Source: Hirundichthys speculiger (lineage: Eukaryota > Chordata > Actinopteri > Beloniformes > Exocoetidae). From it: a DNA stretch of 64,000 nucleotides. Location: assembly GCA_018398805.1 (NCBI GenBank), contig JAGFBZ010000854.1:744001-808000 (forward strand), given 5' to 3'. Within the stretch, counting starts at the first letter, position 1, and every line of letters starts with the position of its first letter. Made by a program: the position numbers and the translations under genes. This document shows, one piece after another, positions 39,401 through 43,689 of the stretch. Below the pieces are notes generated by a model. The model was not told where the DNA came from, searched no databases, and saw only the letters and a program-made list of their open reading frames with translations.

Positions 39401-40833
39401 TACAGAATAAATTTGCCAGTTACTGGAGTTGTGCCTTAACACCACATACTTCCAGTTAAACGGCAGTTTTTACAGACAAAAACATGGCTGTGCTATGGGG
39501 TCACCAGTATCCCCCATTGTGGCAAACCTATATATGGAAAGACTAGAACAAAAGGCACTGAGCTCGTACAAGGGTACATCGCCAAGCCACTGGTTCAGAT
39601 ATGTGGATGACACGTGGGTGAAAATCAAATCCCAGGAACTAGAGGCTTTTACTGAACACAAGTTACTCATGTTCACTAGAGAAGATGTTAATGACAACCA
39701 CCTTCCTTTCTTAGACTGTGATGAACACAAACATGTGAGGAGGGCGTTGGAAACTTGCGGCTATCCTAGCTGGACATTCAACAGAACAAAACAATCCAAC
39801 AAGAACAATAACTCAGAGAGGGCTGAGGAAGGTAACAAGTGCAGGAACATTGTCAAACCTTACGTGTTTGGGGTGTCGGAAAACTCAGGAGAATTTTCAG
39901 TCAACACCAAATTCCTGTGTGTTTCAAACCAGGTAACACACTCAGGCAAAAACTAGTACACCCCAAAGACAGGGTACCCCACATGCAAAAAAACAATTTG
40001 GTATATGCTGTCCAATGCAGTGAGGAATGCAAAGACTCATACATTGAGGAAACCAAACAACCACTAAACAAACGCATGGCTCAACACAGAAGGGCGAACT
40101 CCTCAGGTCCAGTTTCTGCTGTTTATGTTCATTTAAAGTAAAAGAATCCATCTACGTTAAAATAGAGAAGCCGTCTCTAGACAGGGGAGGTGGCTTAAGA
40201 TTCCATCTATGTCCCATTTACAACGCAGCCCTCGCTACTGTTCCTAAGAGACTGAACAACAAGGACTGCCCAAAACTAAACTCAAGTTGCTCAAAGAAAC
40301 ATAACGACAGTCGTTCACTGGTAACCACACCTCATGCCTAAAGACTGTTGTCCACCAGTGGCCCCACTCACTCCTAACGACTGTCCTTTCACTGGTGTGG
40401 CTCTCTGGACCCAAACAAAGGGTCCAGCGAAACTCCACTAACGAAGTATTGTCTTTGGAAAGTGGTGGGGGTACACCTCCACAGAGGTTAAAAACCTGAG
40501 TCATACTCCACTGTTTGTTGGACTAGTGCGGATTAGAAGCTGCTTGGATAAGAGGCGAAACGTCTTCTAGACAAATCTAAGTCCAGTTGCCTATGATTCA
40601 ATTGTTGCGAGAATGGAACTTACCTGGATAAATGAGAATATCCACAGACTTCAGGAGTGAAATAATTTACCCAACCTACTTAAATTCTGCATGAAGACTC
40701 CCTGTATTCTTTTTCACCTTGCATGTTTTTGTTTTCCCTTCTCCGTCCCTGCTCACATCTTCCCTGCATCCCCTCGTCTCATACTACCACCCTTTCCTCC
40801 TTTAACAGTGGTAGTAATGAGACTTCCATCTAA
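5159..40833 (+). CDS. celsr1: celsr1-type adhesion GPCR, 3' half of gene (30 exons, introns included)
   Basis: Seven-pass cadherin (Flamingo/CELSR family), a plasma-membrane receptor that mediates homophilic contact and planar cell polarity. Seen here in order: end of laminin-G 1, EGF, laminin-G 2, two EGF repeats, laminin-type EGF, hormone-receptor motif, GAIN domain with GPS, seven helices, and a Ser/Asp-rich tail. The cadherin repeats and start codon are upstream of the window. The tail (DSDSDSELS and YPPPL-type segments) resembles CELSR1 more than CELSR2 or CELSR3, and tbc1d22a follows, as on human 22q13, so I call it celsr1; the a or b fish copy cannot be decided. Intron phases agree at all joints except where three exons carry frame-breaking indels (near 18017, 28011-28014 and 33497-33508). 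With so many intact exons and splice sites I favour a functional gene with assembly errors, or a very recent lesion, over an old pseudogene. Confidence 0.93.
5612..5740. repeat. dispersed repeat family B, end with TIR-like terminus
   Basis: Second copy of the family at 2228-2330, ending GGCCAGACAGTGTAG after a T run. Located in the celsr1 intron directly after the first visible exon. Confidence 0.6.
6205..6368 (+). CDS. celsr1: celsr1 exon: end of laminin-G domain 1
   Basis: Completes the split Lys, then reads [20 protein letters not shown] and a conserved [18 protein letters not shown], the C-terminal strands of laminin-G 1. The acceptor is TTTCTGCAG and the donor is GGTAAAAC; the exon ends in phase 1. 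The following intron holds a complete hAT-type MITE. Confidence 0.94.
6526..7199. mobile_element. hAT-type MITE with perfect 8-bp target duplication
   Basis: Starts CAGGGGTGTCAGAC and ends TTTGACACATGTG. Flanked by GTGTAAAG at 6518-6525 and 7200-7207. The 674-bp body has no intact transposase. Confidence 0.83.
7445..7570 (+). CDS. celsr1: celsr1 exon: EGF-like repeat between the laminin-G domains
   Basis: Encodes one EGF-like module with cysteine pattern [15 protein letters not shown] followed by [14 protein letters not shown]. The six cysteines and the terminal Gly-Gly-x-x-Cys are in place. Starts and ends in phase 1; donor GTAAGA. An intron of about 8 kb, full of repeats, follows. Confidence 0.94.
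8070..10066 (-). mobile_element. possible decayed LTR retroelement
   Basis: Weak call. On the minus strand a 20-base segment (9541-9560) reads TGGTGACCCTGACGTGATTC, a primer-binding-site-like sequence just after a TTTCAA end. Beyond it lies a possible LTR with a TATAAAAAAACC box (about 9743-9757). Downstream on the same strand are ORFs at 8362-8559 and 8070-8447 that overlap in different frames and look like one broken reading frame. No motif identifies the family, and no second LTR was found. Confidence 0.3.
11767..12038. mobile_element. hAT-type MITE with perfect 8-bp target duplication
   Basis: Starts CAGGGCTTGACGCTAAC and ends CAGTGTCAAACCCTG. Flanked by CTCACACT at 11759-11766 and 12039-12046. 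Confidence 0.85.
13145..13659. mobile_element. hAT-type MITE, left flank interrupted
   Basis: Ends are CAGTGGTCCCCTAACC and (inverted) CAGTGGCCCCCAACATT. CTCTAAAG lies directly right of it (13660-13667) and again at 13102-13109, 35 bp left of the element; see findings. Confidence 0.75.
14880..15169. repeat. dispersed repeat family A, longer copy
   Basis: Starts TTTTACATTCAGGTTAGTG and ends GCCCAGCCCTAG. The first 80 bases recur at 29205-29282, the rest at 1624-1811 and 16811-16985. Confidence 0.75.
15544..15710 (+). CDS. celsr1: celsr1 exon: laminin-G domain 2, first part
   Basis: Phase-1 start completes Glu, then [15 protein letters not shown] and [12 protein letters not shown], matching the start of CELSR laminin-G 2. 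It ends after TINLM in phase 0 at a GTGAGA donor. Confidence 0.94.
15843..16028 (+). CDS. celsr1: celsr1 exon: laminin-G domain 2, central part
   Basis: A 62-codon phase 0-0 exon. It contains [14 protein letters not shown] and [15 protein letters not shown], the strongly conserved core of laminin-G 2. The acceptor is CTCTAG and the donor is GTACAG. Confidence 0.95.
16112..16225 (+). CDS. celsr1: celsr1 exon: laminin-G domain 2, third part
   Basis: A 38-codon phase 0-0 exon reading [17 protein letters not shown] and then GFVGCIQ, the C-terminal part of laminin-G 2. Donor GTGGGT. Only 83 bases separate it from the exon before. Confidence 0.95.
16321..16495 (+). CDS. celsr1: celsr1 exon: end of laminin-G 2 and start of next EGF
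   Basis: Reads [10 protein letters not shown] and [17 protein letters not shown], then the first half of an EGF repeat. It ends in phase 1 at CCA-G with donor GTAATA. A CA/TG dinucleotide run starts immediately after the donor. Confidence 0.94.
16549..16810. mobile_element. Tc1 terminal fragment with shared flank
   Basis: From about 16637 it matches the left terminal repeat of the Tc1 element at 55298 (GGAAATAAGTATTTGA, then about 150 bases). The 90 bases before also match the DNA just outside that element (55206-55297). The transposase and right end are missing. Confidence 0.8.
16811..16985. repeat. dispersed repeat family A, truncated copy
   Basis: Matches 14970-15140, then diverges at AAATCATGCAAGTAATCACGG. 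It directly abuts the Tc1 fragment on its left. Confidence 0.75.
17059..17370. mobile_element. mariner-type MITE half plus inserted repeat family C
   Basis: Starts at a TA with CAGTGGTACCTCTACTTAC. At about 17271 it switches to ACTAGAAAAGCAC, the start of repeat family C (copies at 47791-47980 and 63109-63342). The same junction exists inverted at 63342. Confidence 0.75.
17390..17931. repeat. T-rich TTTAGTTTT repeats and GC-rich segment
   Basis: About 17395-17550 is a degenerate TTTAGTTTT tandem array. From 17560 to 17880 the DNA is GC-rich with many CpGs. It ends GTTAACTTGCCCAGCCCTA, a relative of the family A end, so it is probably one non-autonomous element lying just before the acceptor of the EGF exon. 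Confidence 0.5.
17994..18136 (+). CDS. celsr1: celsr1 exon: EGF repeats, with a +1 frame break
   Basis: Enters in phase 1 as GYFGKDCV, the end of one EGF repeat, then should continue [10 protein letters not shown] through GQYCENK, the next EGF. The two stretches lie in different frames. The break falls at GTTGGAC (18014-18020), where one G too many sits at 18017/18018. As written the frame runs into TGA at 18041. Exon length (143) is one more than the entry and exit phases of the neighbouring exons allow. Acceptor CTCGCAG and donor GTAAGG are normal. Confidence 0.88.
19212..19332 (+). CDS. celsr1: celsr1 exon: laminin-type EGF, first part
   Basis: Reads [20 protein letters not shown] and [11 protein letters not shown]. 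The GWWG and CGPCNC pattern is the family-specific entry to the laminin-type EGF module. Phase 2 in, phase 0 out; donor GTGATT. Confidence 0.94.
19790..19960 (-). repeat. dispersed repeat family D, hAT-like end
   Basis: On the minus strand it reads GGTGAGATGAAGCCTCATGA and CAAAGCTTCATGTGCGCATG, matching the start of the element at 23703. The surrounding intron (19333-21172) shows no gene. Confidence 0.6.
19990..20410. repeat. probable dispersed repeat, unclassified
   Basis: A purine-rich stretch with AACAGTCCAGGTAGGCAACA and related phrases, similar in style to 54192-54530. Seen in many fish genomes as a non-coding repeat; I cannot name the family. The ORF at 20011-20280 (-) has no recognisable motif. 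Confidence 0.35.
21173..21356 (+). CDS. celsr1: celsr1 exon: laminin-type EGF, second part
   Basis: Continues with [37 protein letters not shown] and [11 protein letters not shown], the rest of the laminin EGF-like module. Phase 0 in, phase 1 out; donor GTATGT. Confidence 0.95.
21541..22098 (+). pseudogene. Tc1-like transposase fragment
   Basis: Broken frames read the HTH part ([20 protein letters not shown]) and the catalytic part ([41 protein letters not shown]). The first catalytic Asp (WSDES) is present. Ends of the element were not found; frameshifts and truncation make it dead. It lies in a celsr1 intron. Confidence 0.85.
22291..22392 (+). CDS. celsr1: celsr1 exon: hormone-receptor motif, first part
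   Basis: Reads [20 protein letters not shown] and then CPKGSI, the WWP-containing first half of the hormone-receptor domain preceding GAIN in adhesion GPCRs. Phase 1 in and out; donor GTGAGT. Confidence 0.94.
22984..23075 (-). mobile_element. L2-type LINE 3' end
   Basis: On the minus strand it reads CTCTGTAAAGCACCTAGAGA and ends in an AATAAAATAAAATTGAATT tail, the usual L2 3' terminus. Same family as 48300-48560. Confidence 0.75.
23090..23290 (-). mobile_element. RTE/Rex3-type LINE fragment
   Basis: On the minus strand it encodes the Arg/Lys-rich end of an RTE-type ORF ([24 protein letters not shown], with AEDRVR nearby). The plus strand shows the widely repeated CATCCTCTTCTCTCACACCA. 5'-truncated. 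Confidence 0.65.
23301..23702 (+). mobile_element. Tc1-like element, left end only
   Basis: Starts after TA with CAGAGCCTTGCGAAAGTATT, a Tc1 terminal repeat. It runs to ATGAAGACCAAGGAACACAC, the first codons of a transposase (MKTKEHTRQ), where it stops abruptly at the next element. Confidence 0.8.
23703..24690. mobile_element. hAT-like element (family D)
   Basis: Starts TAGTGATGAGATGAAGCCTC. The far end, read inverted, begins GATGACGTCCGAAGCCTTGC and includes a CACGTGACTGCTTCGGGAAG stretch resembling the start imperfectly. It interrupts the Tc1 end at 23702. No transposase seen. Confidence 0.5.
25210..25304 (+). CDS. celsr1: celsr1 exon: hormone-receptor motif, second part
   Basis: Reads [20 protein letters not shown] and continues into the linker to GAIN. 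The paired cysteines and GW match the family. Phase 1 in, phase 0 out; donor GTGACT. Confidence 0.93.
25541..25750 (+). CDS. celsr1: celsr1 exon: GAIN subdomain A, first part
   Basis: A 70-codon phase 0-0 exon reading [18 protein letters not shown] and ESRQTGFDL, the helical GAIN subdomain A. The acceptor is CAACCAG and the donor is GTAGAA. Confidence 0.94.
25995..26178 (+). CDS. celsr1: celsr1 exon: GAIN subdomain A, second part
   Basis: Reads [27 protein letters not shown] and [14 protein letters not shown]. Phase 0 in, phase 1 out (ATG-A), donor GTGAGT. The following intron has a short (TA)n run. Confidence 0.95.
26313..26456 (+). CDS. celsr1: celsr1 exon: GAIN subdomain B, first part
   Basis: Completes Ile and reads [29 protein letters not shown] and HFPQFN, the beta-sandwich entry of GAIN. 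Phase 1 in and out. Confidence 0.92.
26541..26724 (+). CDS. celsr1: celsr1 exon: GAIN, tandem acceptor
   Basis: The acceptor is TAGCAG (26538-26543), so splicing after either AG keeps the frame and adds or drops one Ala. The body reads a Thr/Pro-rich linker, a basic DRKRRHLE patch, then [20 protein letters not shown]. Ends in phase 2 with donor GTACAG. Confidence 0.92.
26930..27180 (+). pseudogene. pogo/psq-type DNA-binding domain remnant
   Basis: An ORF contains [20 protein letters not shown] and [16 protein letters not shown], a helix-turn-helix of the type at the N-terminus of pogo/Tigger-derived transposases. The rest of the transposase is absent. Confidence 0.7.
27703..27870 (+). CDS. 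celsr1: celsr1 exon: GAIN subdomain B before the GPS
   Basis: Reads [17 protein letters not shown], then [23 protein letters not shown] sequence (here EERTK is EERTK with Arg-Thr-Lys: codons CGC ACG AAA). The donor at 27871 is a perfect GTGAGT; an alternative GT lies two bases upstream. Choice of donor matters for the frame of the next exon, see findings. Confidence 0.9.
28007..28132 (+). CDS. celsr1: celsr1 exon: GPS autoproteolysis site, with a -1 frame break
   Basis: Encodes [19 protein letters not shown] and [16 protein letters not shown], the GPS motif with its Cys pair and His-Met-Thr cleavage tripeptide. With the consensus donor of the exon before, the frame fits only if one G is added to the GGGG run at 28011-28014; as written the consensus splice reads to a TGA at about 28094. 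Using the weaker donor at 27869 instead restores the frame at the cost of one residue. Donor GTACTC. Confidence 0.88.
28210..28410 (+). CDS. celsr1: celsr1 exon: transmembrane helices 1-2
   Basis: A 67-codon phase 0-0 exon. It reads [20 protein letters not shown], a leucine-rich helix 1, [19 protein letters not shown], then [13 protein letters not shown], matching the start of the CELSR seven-helix domain. Donor GTCAGT. A repeat-rich intron of 2.8 kb follows. Confidence 0.95.
28700..29110 (-). other. unrecognised 123-codon ORF in celsr1 intron
   Basis: ORF at 28727-29098 on the minus strand, moderately GC-rich compared with its surroundings. No domain recognised. It may be a retroelement gag-type fragment or chance. 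A repeat fragment follows at 29205. Confidence 0.25.
29205..29282. repeat. dispersed repeat family A, 5' fragment
   Basis: Matches 14882-14960 (CATTCAGGTTAGTGCCATTG and TATATGCAATTTAATCTTAT) and then runs into a T tract. Confidence 0.7.
29860..30140. repeat. C-rich low-complexity repeat
   Basis: Very C-rich on the plus strand, with GGGCCAGACTGGCCCAAGAG and many CCCC runs; a phrase seen in fish repeats. It adjoins a LINE fragment. No coding function proposed. Confidence 0.5.
30138..30607 (-). mobile_element. non-LTR retrotransposon reverse-transcriptase fragment
   Basis: On the minus strand reads MLLVDFSSA (motif A region), then [13 protein letters not shown] and [11 protein letters not shown]. 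The catalytic Asp pair of the FADD box is altered to Ile-Asp-Asn. Frameshifted and truncated. Confidence 0.75.
30655..31015 (+). pseudogene. Tc1-like transposase fragment and 3' end
   Basis: Reads [20 protein letters not shown] and then frameshifted pieces of the following segment. The end (about 30925-31010) shares GTCTAATATTTAAG and AACATTTAA-GTGACAA phrases with 60945-61015, a Tc1 right end. Located just upstream of the helix 3-4 exon. Confidence 0.75.
31192..31366 (+). CDS. celsr1: celsr1 exon: transmembrane helices 3-4
   Basis: Reads [37 protein letters not shown] and [10 protein letters not shown]. It holds the conserved helix-3 Cys for the extracellular disulphide. Phase 0 in, phase 1 out; donor GTGAGA. 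Confidence 0.96.
32131..32243 (+). CDS. celsr1: celsr1 exon: second extracellular loop and helix 5
   Basis: Reads [19 protein letters not shown] followed by [12 protein letters not shown]. The [11 protein letters not shown] loop with its disulphide Cys is nearly invariant in CELSR proteins. Phase 1 in, phase 0 out; donor GTATGT. Confidence 0.96.
33025..33110. repeat. short dispersed repeat
   Basis: TTGGACCCAAATGCAGGAGA followed by a TTTATTTAAACTC stretch, resembling the start of the repeat at 54192. Family not known to me. The rest of the intron 32244-33292 is AT-rich with no gene. Confidence 0.4.
33293..33372 (+). CDS. celsr1: celsr1 exon: end of helix 5 and third intracellular loop
   Basis: Reads [20 protein letters not shown] and VEKSGA, ending with AT of a split codon at donor GTAAGC (phase 2). 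The basic loop and position match the family. Confidence 0.9.
33489..33619 (+). CDS. celsr1: celsr1 exon: helices 6-7, frame break near 33500
   Basis: In the entry phase it reads IPALRT, but the conserved helix 6 ([17 protein letters not shown]) and [12 protein letters not shown] lie in another frame. The switch falls within TACG-TACG-TATG (33497-33508); removing one four-base unit gives a smooth PALRMAF join. Exon length 131 is four more than a frame-preserving 127. The acceptor follows a (TA)n-(T)n tract, itself slippage-prone. Donor GTAAAA. Confidence 0.86.
33727..33852 (+). CDS. celsr1: celsr1 exon: end of helix 7 and start of cytoplasmic tail
   Basis: A 42-codon phase 0-0 exon reading [19 protein letters not shown] and a Ser/Thr-rich stretch up to SLLT. 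It covers the end of helix 7 and the amphipathic segment after it. Donor GTATGT. Confidence 0.94.
33977..34113 (+). CDS. celsr1: celsr1 exon: cytoplasmic tail, RSLNCNN segment
   Basis: Reads [17 protein letters not shown] and [20 protein letters not shown], matching the conserved proximal tail. Phase 0 in, phase 2 out; donor GTAACA. Confidence 0.94.
34993..35093 (+). CDS. celsr1: celsr1 exon: cytoplasmic tail
   Basis: Reads [20 protein letters not shown] and NSTKGD, a poorly conserved tail linker. Phase 2 in, phase 1 out; donor GTGAGT. Confidence 0.9.
35094..36953. other. celsr1 tail intron without recognised features
   Basis: No exon, transposon or RNA gene recognised. The ORF at 36364-36684 (+) has no family resemblance and is probably chance. 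Confidence 0.4.
36954..37094 (+). CDS. celsr1: celsr1 exon: acidic serine cluster of the tail
   Basis: Reads [20 protein letters not shown] and SDSEDND, the hallmark Ser/Asp cluster of CELSR tails (casein-kinase-2-like sites), then HSTPKG across the joint. Phase 1 in and out. Confidence 0.95.
37197..37454 (+). CDS. celsr1: celsr1 exon: cytoplasmic tail
   Basis: Reads [33 protein letters not shown] and EQRKG across the joint. VETKVxVELH is a CELSR1 tail signature. Phase 1 in and out; acceptor after a long T tract ending TTCTAG. Confidence 0.93.
37544..37904 (+). CDS. celsr1: celsr1 exon: distal cytoplasmic tail
   Basis: Reads [32 protein letters not shown], a Ser/Pro/Asn-rich linker, then [15 protein letters not shown] and ESDS. 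The donor GTAAGT at 37905 splits the final codon (GA); without splicing the frame reads Glu then TAA at once, giving a shorter natural end. Confidence 0.93.
38335..38450. repeat. inverted repeat with degenerate hammerhead-like arms
   Basis: Left arm contains CCTGAAGACGTTTCACCTCC, right arm GGAAGGTGAAATGTCTTCAA, in opposite orientation about 60 bases apart. Both resemble the GAAACGTC region of the ribozyme in the Penelope element next door, but the CTGATGA box is not intact. Confidence 0.55.
38574..38618 (-). ncRNA. hammerhead ribozyme core in left terminal repeat
   Basis: Read on the minus strand: AGAA, CTGATGA (38605-38611), a stem II with a GGAT loop and one mismatch, GAAAC (38581-38585) and GTC (38578-38580) followed by TTCT. 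Stem I pairs AGAA with TTCT. Stem III is only A-U and C-G with no loop, the minimal form known from Penelope elements that is thought to need pairing of two copies. All core bases are present. Activity is untested. Confidence 0.75.
38830..40140 (+). pseudogene. Penelope-like reverse transcriptase and GIY-YIG nuclease, broken
   Basis: Reads [59 protein letters not shown] and RYVDDTW; the catalytic Asp pair in YVDD is kept. After PFLDCD the frame jumps to [17 protein letters not shown], so the thumb region is deleted. The nuclease part reads [20 protein letters not shown]; the Gly of the YIG box is replaced by Glu, and the C-terminal half is missing. Interrupted by several stops. Confidence 0.87.
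40809..40833 (+). CDS. celsr1: celsr1 terminal coding micro-exon with PDZ-ligand-like end
   Basis: After a strong polypyrimidine tract and TTTAACAG, joining GA of the exon before gives Asp, then Gly-Ser-Asn-Glu-Thr-Ser-Ile and TAA. The end fits a class I PDZ ligand (Thr at -2, Ile at 0). The frame, acceptor and short clean reading support it, but there is no transcript evidence. Confidence 0.75.
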
Positions 40834-42650
40834 CCTGTCAGGAAAACCCAGACCAGTCTGCCCTTGTGAGAGGAGGAGCCTGCTGTGGGAGCAAAGGAAG
40901 GAAAGAAGAGCAGAGAAAAAAAATGAAACAGAGACAGACAGATGGATGGTGAACAGCATCACATGTCCTTTCTCTGGAAAGCAGTATTAATGGCAGATTT
41001 CTGGACTGCTTGGGACCACAAAGAAAGCATGGACAAAGAACAGATGTGAGAGATTATAAAGGGAAATCTCTGTGGGACTGTACCAAGAGATGACTTGGTG
41101 GAGTTGTCGTGTGCCAAAACCACGAAAGGAAATGAGGACAAAGGCTCAGATGATGAAGAACCAAGAATGCTCTGCAGAACTTACAGTGATGCTCCTTAAT
41201 GAGTCATAAGGAGCTTGGAGGGGTTCATTACGTTGTATTTAGATGGGTACAGTTGTGAAAGCATTAGCAGCACTCTGGACACGATCTCTTGTGGAAAAAG
41301 CTAATGTTTTATCATATGCTGGTACAGCTGCACAAGTTGTCTGAAAGGATTTCAAGGACTACAGTTCTTTAAGTGTTCGACACGACTTGTTCTCAGTGAC
41401 TGTCGAATACTTTTGACTCCGATACCGCGACTATGCTATCAAACACAAAGTGCTTCTTTTTTGTTCTTTCAGCTCAAAGGGTTCTGCAGTCTTTCGGTGC
41501 AGTGTATGTAGGGTGTAATTACTTTGTAGATATTTTTTTTTAAGGTGAAGAACAATGTTTTGTATTTCAGTTGAAACAACGACATGTTGTAAACTGGGAA
41601 CAGTGATGAAACAGTTCCTGAACAGCTTTCTATATATACTTTTAATACAGATCGAAAGTTTCATCCTGGGCCTTCATCCTAGACTGAGGCCTTAAAAACT
41701 CACATAGAGCCTTTAGTAGGCTTTAATACTACAGTAGTGCCTAAATCAATATTAATTATATGCAAAGAAGAGGAATTCCTTTGTTGTAAAAGCAAGTATC
41801 TCTTGGACCACTATAAGCCTTAGGGTTTCATTTCTAGTGTTTTTCCAGACTGTCAATCTATTGCAACACACTCCTAGTAACCAAAGCCATTAAATATCAT
41901 AAATAAGCAAATATATGTTGGAGTCATGTCAGTTTATGCCCATTTTACTGCATAAGTAGTTGAAAAAAGGCATTTGTTCCCTCTTTTTTAATCATTAACG
42001 TGAATTACAATTGAATGTTTTAGCATTTAATACTTGACACATTGTTTTTTCATTTTCATCAAGTTACAAGTCCAAATGTATTTTGCAGCTAAAATATTTT
42101 ACGATGTACTGTTGGCTACATTTATCTCTTTGTACCACATACATTGCACGTCTGCTGTGTTTTTCCCTTATGTAATCAATGACGTTAAATTTCCTTGTTT
42201 TGTATGATCTGAGACACTGGAAATGTTTTGTAACATAATGTATATTTATTTTTTATGATTTTAAGACACTGGAAAGAGAAAAATGATTGTGATTGTAAAA
42301 TTTTACAAAATGATATGGAATTTTTAGTCATTTTGTACCTTTGTATGTTCTGTGGAGACAGAAAATGTGGCTTGTTAAAAGATCAACATGTATCAAGAAA
42401 GGACAGCAAATATGCTAGTCATTCATTTTGTGGTTTTATGCACTGGTAGGTAATAACTTATTTAACTAAAAGTTTGATTTACTGAACTTTTGCAGGGAGA
42501 TTGCTTGCCATTTTGTGAGAAAGAAAAATGAGTTTAAATGGTGATTGTTGGTTTTTTCCAACATTTCAGTTAATTTGGAAAAAAGCATTTTCTTTGGTAG
42601 GGATGTTTTTGTCATTTTAAGACAATTCGGATACATCCTCCTCTACATTT
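40834..42650 (+). other. celsr1: probable celsr1 3' UTR and downstream AT-rich DNA
   Basis: AT-rich single-copy-looking sequence with no long ORF and none of the repeat families seen elsewhere, as expected of a 3' UTR. I see no AATAAA; an ATTAAA occurs at 41889-41894. The true cleavage site cannot be fixed by eye. Confidence 0.5.
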
Positions 42651-42696
42651 TCACAGGCAGAATAGAAAGCATGGCATAAATATTTAACAAATGCCA

Positions 42697-42965
42697 GTTT
42701 ATGGCGTTATATCTCTGCCAAAATACGTGGGGAGGCATATTCATTTGATGAGTGTATCAATCAATTACAACAGTGCAGTTAAGCGATCCCATAGCTGTGA
42801 TCGCGTGTGCGTTTCCTTACCGCGGGCCCGTAAAACATGCGCCCTCTACCAAGCTGTATGCTCTCACCTGAAAATTTTGCTTTCTCTGATTTTAGTGGGT
42901 GTTTTTGTTAGATGGGCCAGTAATTCTTTGGATTGATATGATTGACCAAATTTTCAGCTCAAATC
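42697..42965 (+). repeat. repeat family E, left copy
   Basis: Starts GGCGTTATATCTCTGCCAAA and contains CATAGCTGTGATCGCG, CCAAGCTGTATGCTCTC and GTGTTTTTGTTAGATGGG. Direct copy at 45607-45900, inverted partial copy at 46290-46460. Confidence 0.75.
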
Positions 42966-43062
42966 CGATCGATGACAGCGTGGGAGAGAGAAGAAGAAAA
43001 AATAGGAAGCAGTGTAGCATAGGGCTTTAAGCCTCTGCACCTTGGAGTCACGACAATGTGAC

Positions 43063-43170
43063 GTAGTTGCCAAAAAGCATGAGATATATAAGTGTAACAA
43101 AAACGGCGGTGAGACAGAATAAAGACACAGTGAGCACACAGTCGTTGTTGGTGAATTATTGGATATAACA
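43063..43170 (+). repeat. left LTR of small Ty3/Gypsy element
   Basis: 108 bp, starting GTAGTTGCCAAAAAGCATG and ending TGGATATAACA. The right copy at 45444-45550 has few differences. It contains a TATATAAG box and AATAAA, as promoter and poly-A signal of an LTR. Confidence 0.85.
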
Positions 43171-43244
43171 TTGGCAACGAAGATGGAGAATCTTTTCTCT
43201 CCCCTACCTCCATTCCTTCCTCTTTCCAGCGAACTGTCGATCCC

Positions 43245-43610
43245 ATGGCCCCGCTGGTACGACTCACGCTGATAGCCTCAACAAACGTTGAGGCTATCAG
43301 GCTTGCCGGGGCTAGCGACGCACGTCGAAAGGCAATGCTGATCCACTGCCTGGGCAGCGAAGGTCAACGCATCTTCAGGACACTTGGACCCACCGACAAA
43401 TACGATGACTGTGTCGCCCTACTGACCGGACATTTCGTTGCTCCGCAGAGCATTATGGTACGGCGGATTGATTTCCAACAGCGGCCCGGTGAGTTGGTCC
43501 ACCATTACGTTGCCGACCTCCGGGGTTTAGCCAGCCTCTGCAAGTTCTGTGTTTTGGAGCAGGAGATGATTCGGGACCAGTTGGCGGCACACAAACCGAC
43601 CCCAAGCTAG
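43245..43610 (+). pseudogene. gag-like fragment of the Ty3/Gypsy element
   Basis: A 121-codon ORF with ARRKAMLIHCLGSEGQRIF and a PGELVHHYVADLRGLA stretch, the capsid-like region of Gypsy gag. No zinc knuckle is seen before the stop at 43608-43610. Confidence 0.7.
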
Positions 43611-43689
43611 CTGCTAGCTCTGCTGCGGTCCGCCAGTTGAAAACGCAGCTCACCTCCCCTCCTGTGCTCCCCCCCACTTTGACCTGCTG

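Larger units (their letters stand above)
38527..40612 (+). mobile_element. Penelope-like retroelement with inverted terminal repeats
   Basis: Terminal arms of roughly 240 bp (38527-38810 and 40365-40612) are inverted copies of each other. Between them, on the plus strand, is a reverse transcriptase and a GIY-YIG nuclease remnant, typical of Penelope-like elements. The element sits in the last celsr1 intron in the same sense as the gene. Stops, a TAA at 39408-39410 and internal deletions make it non-autonomous now. Confidence 0.88.
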
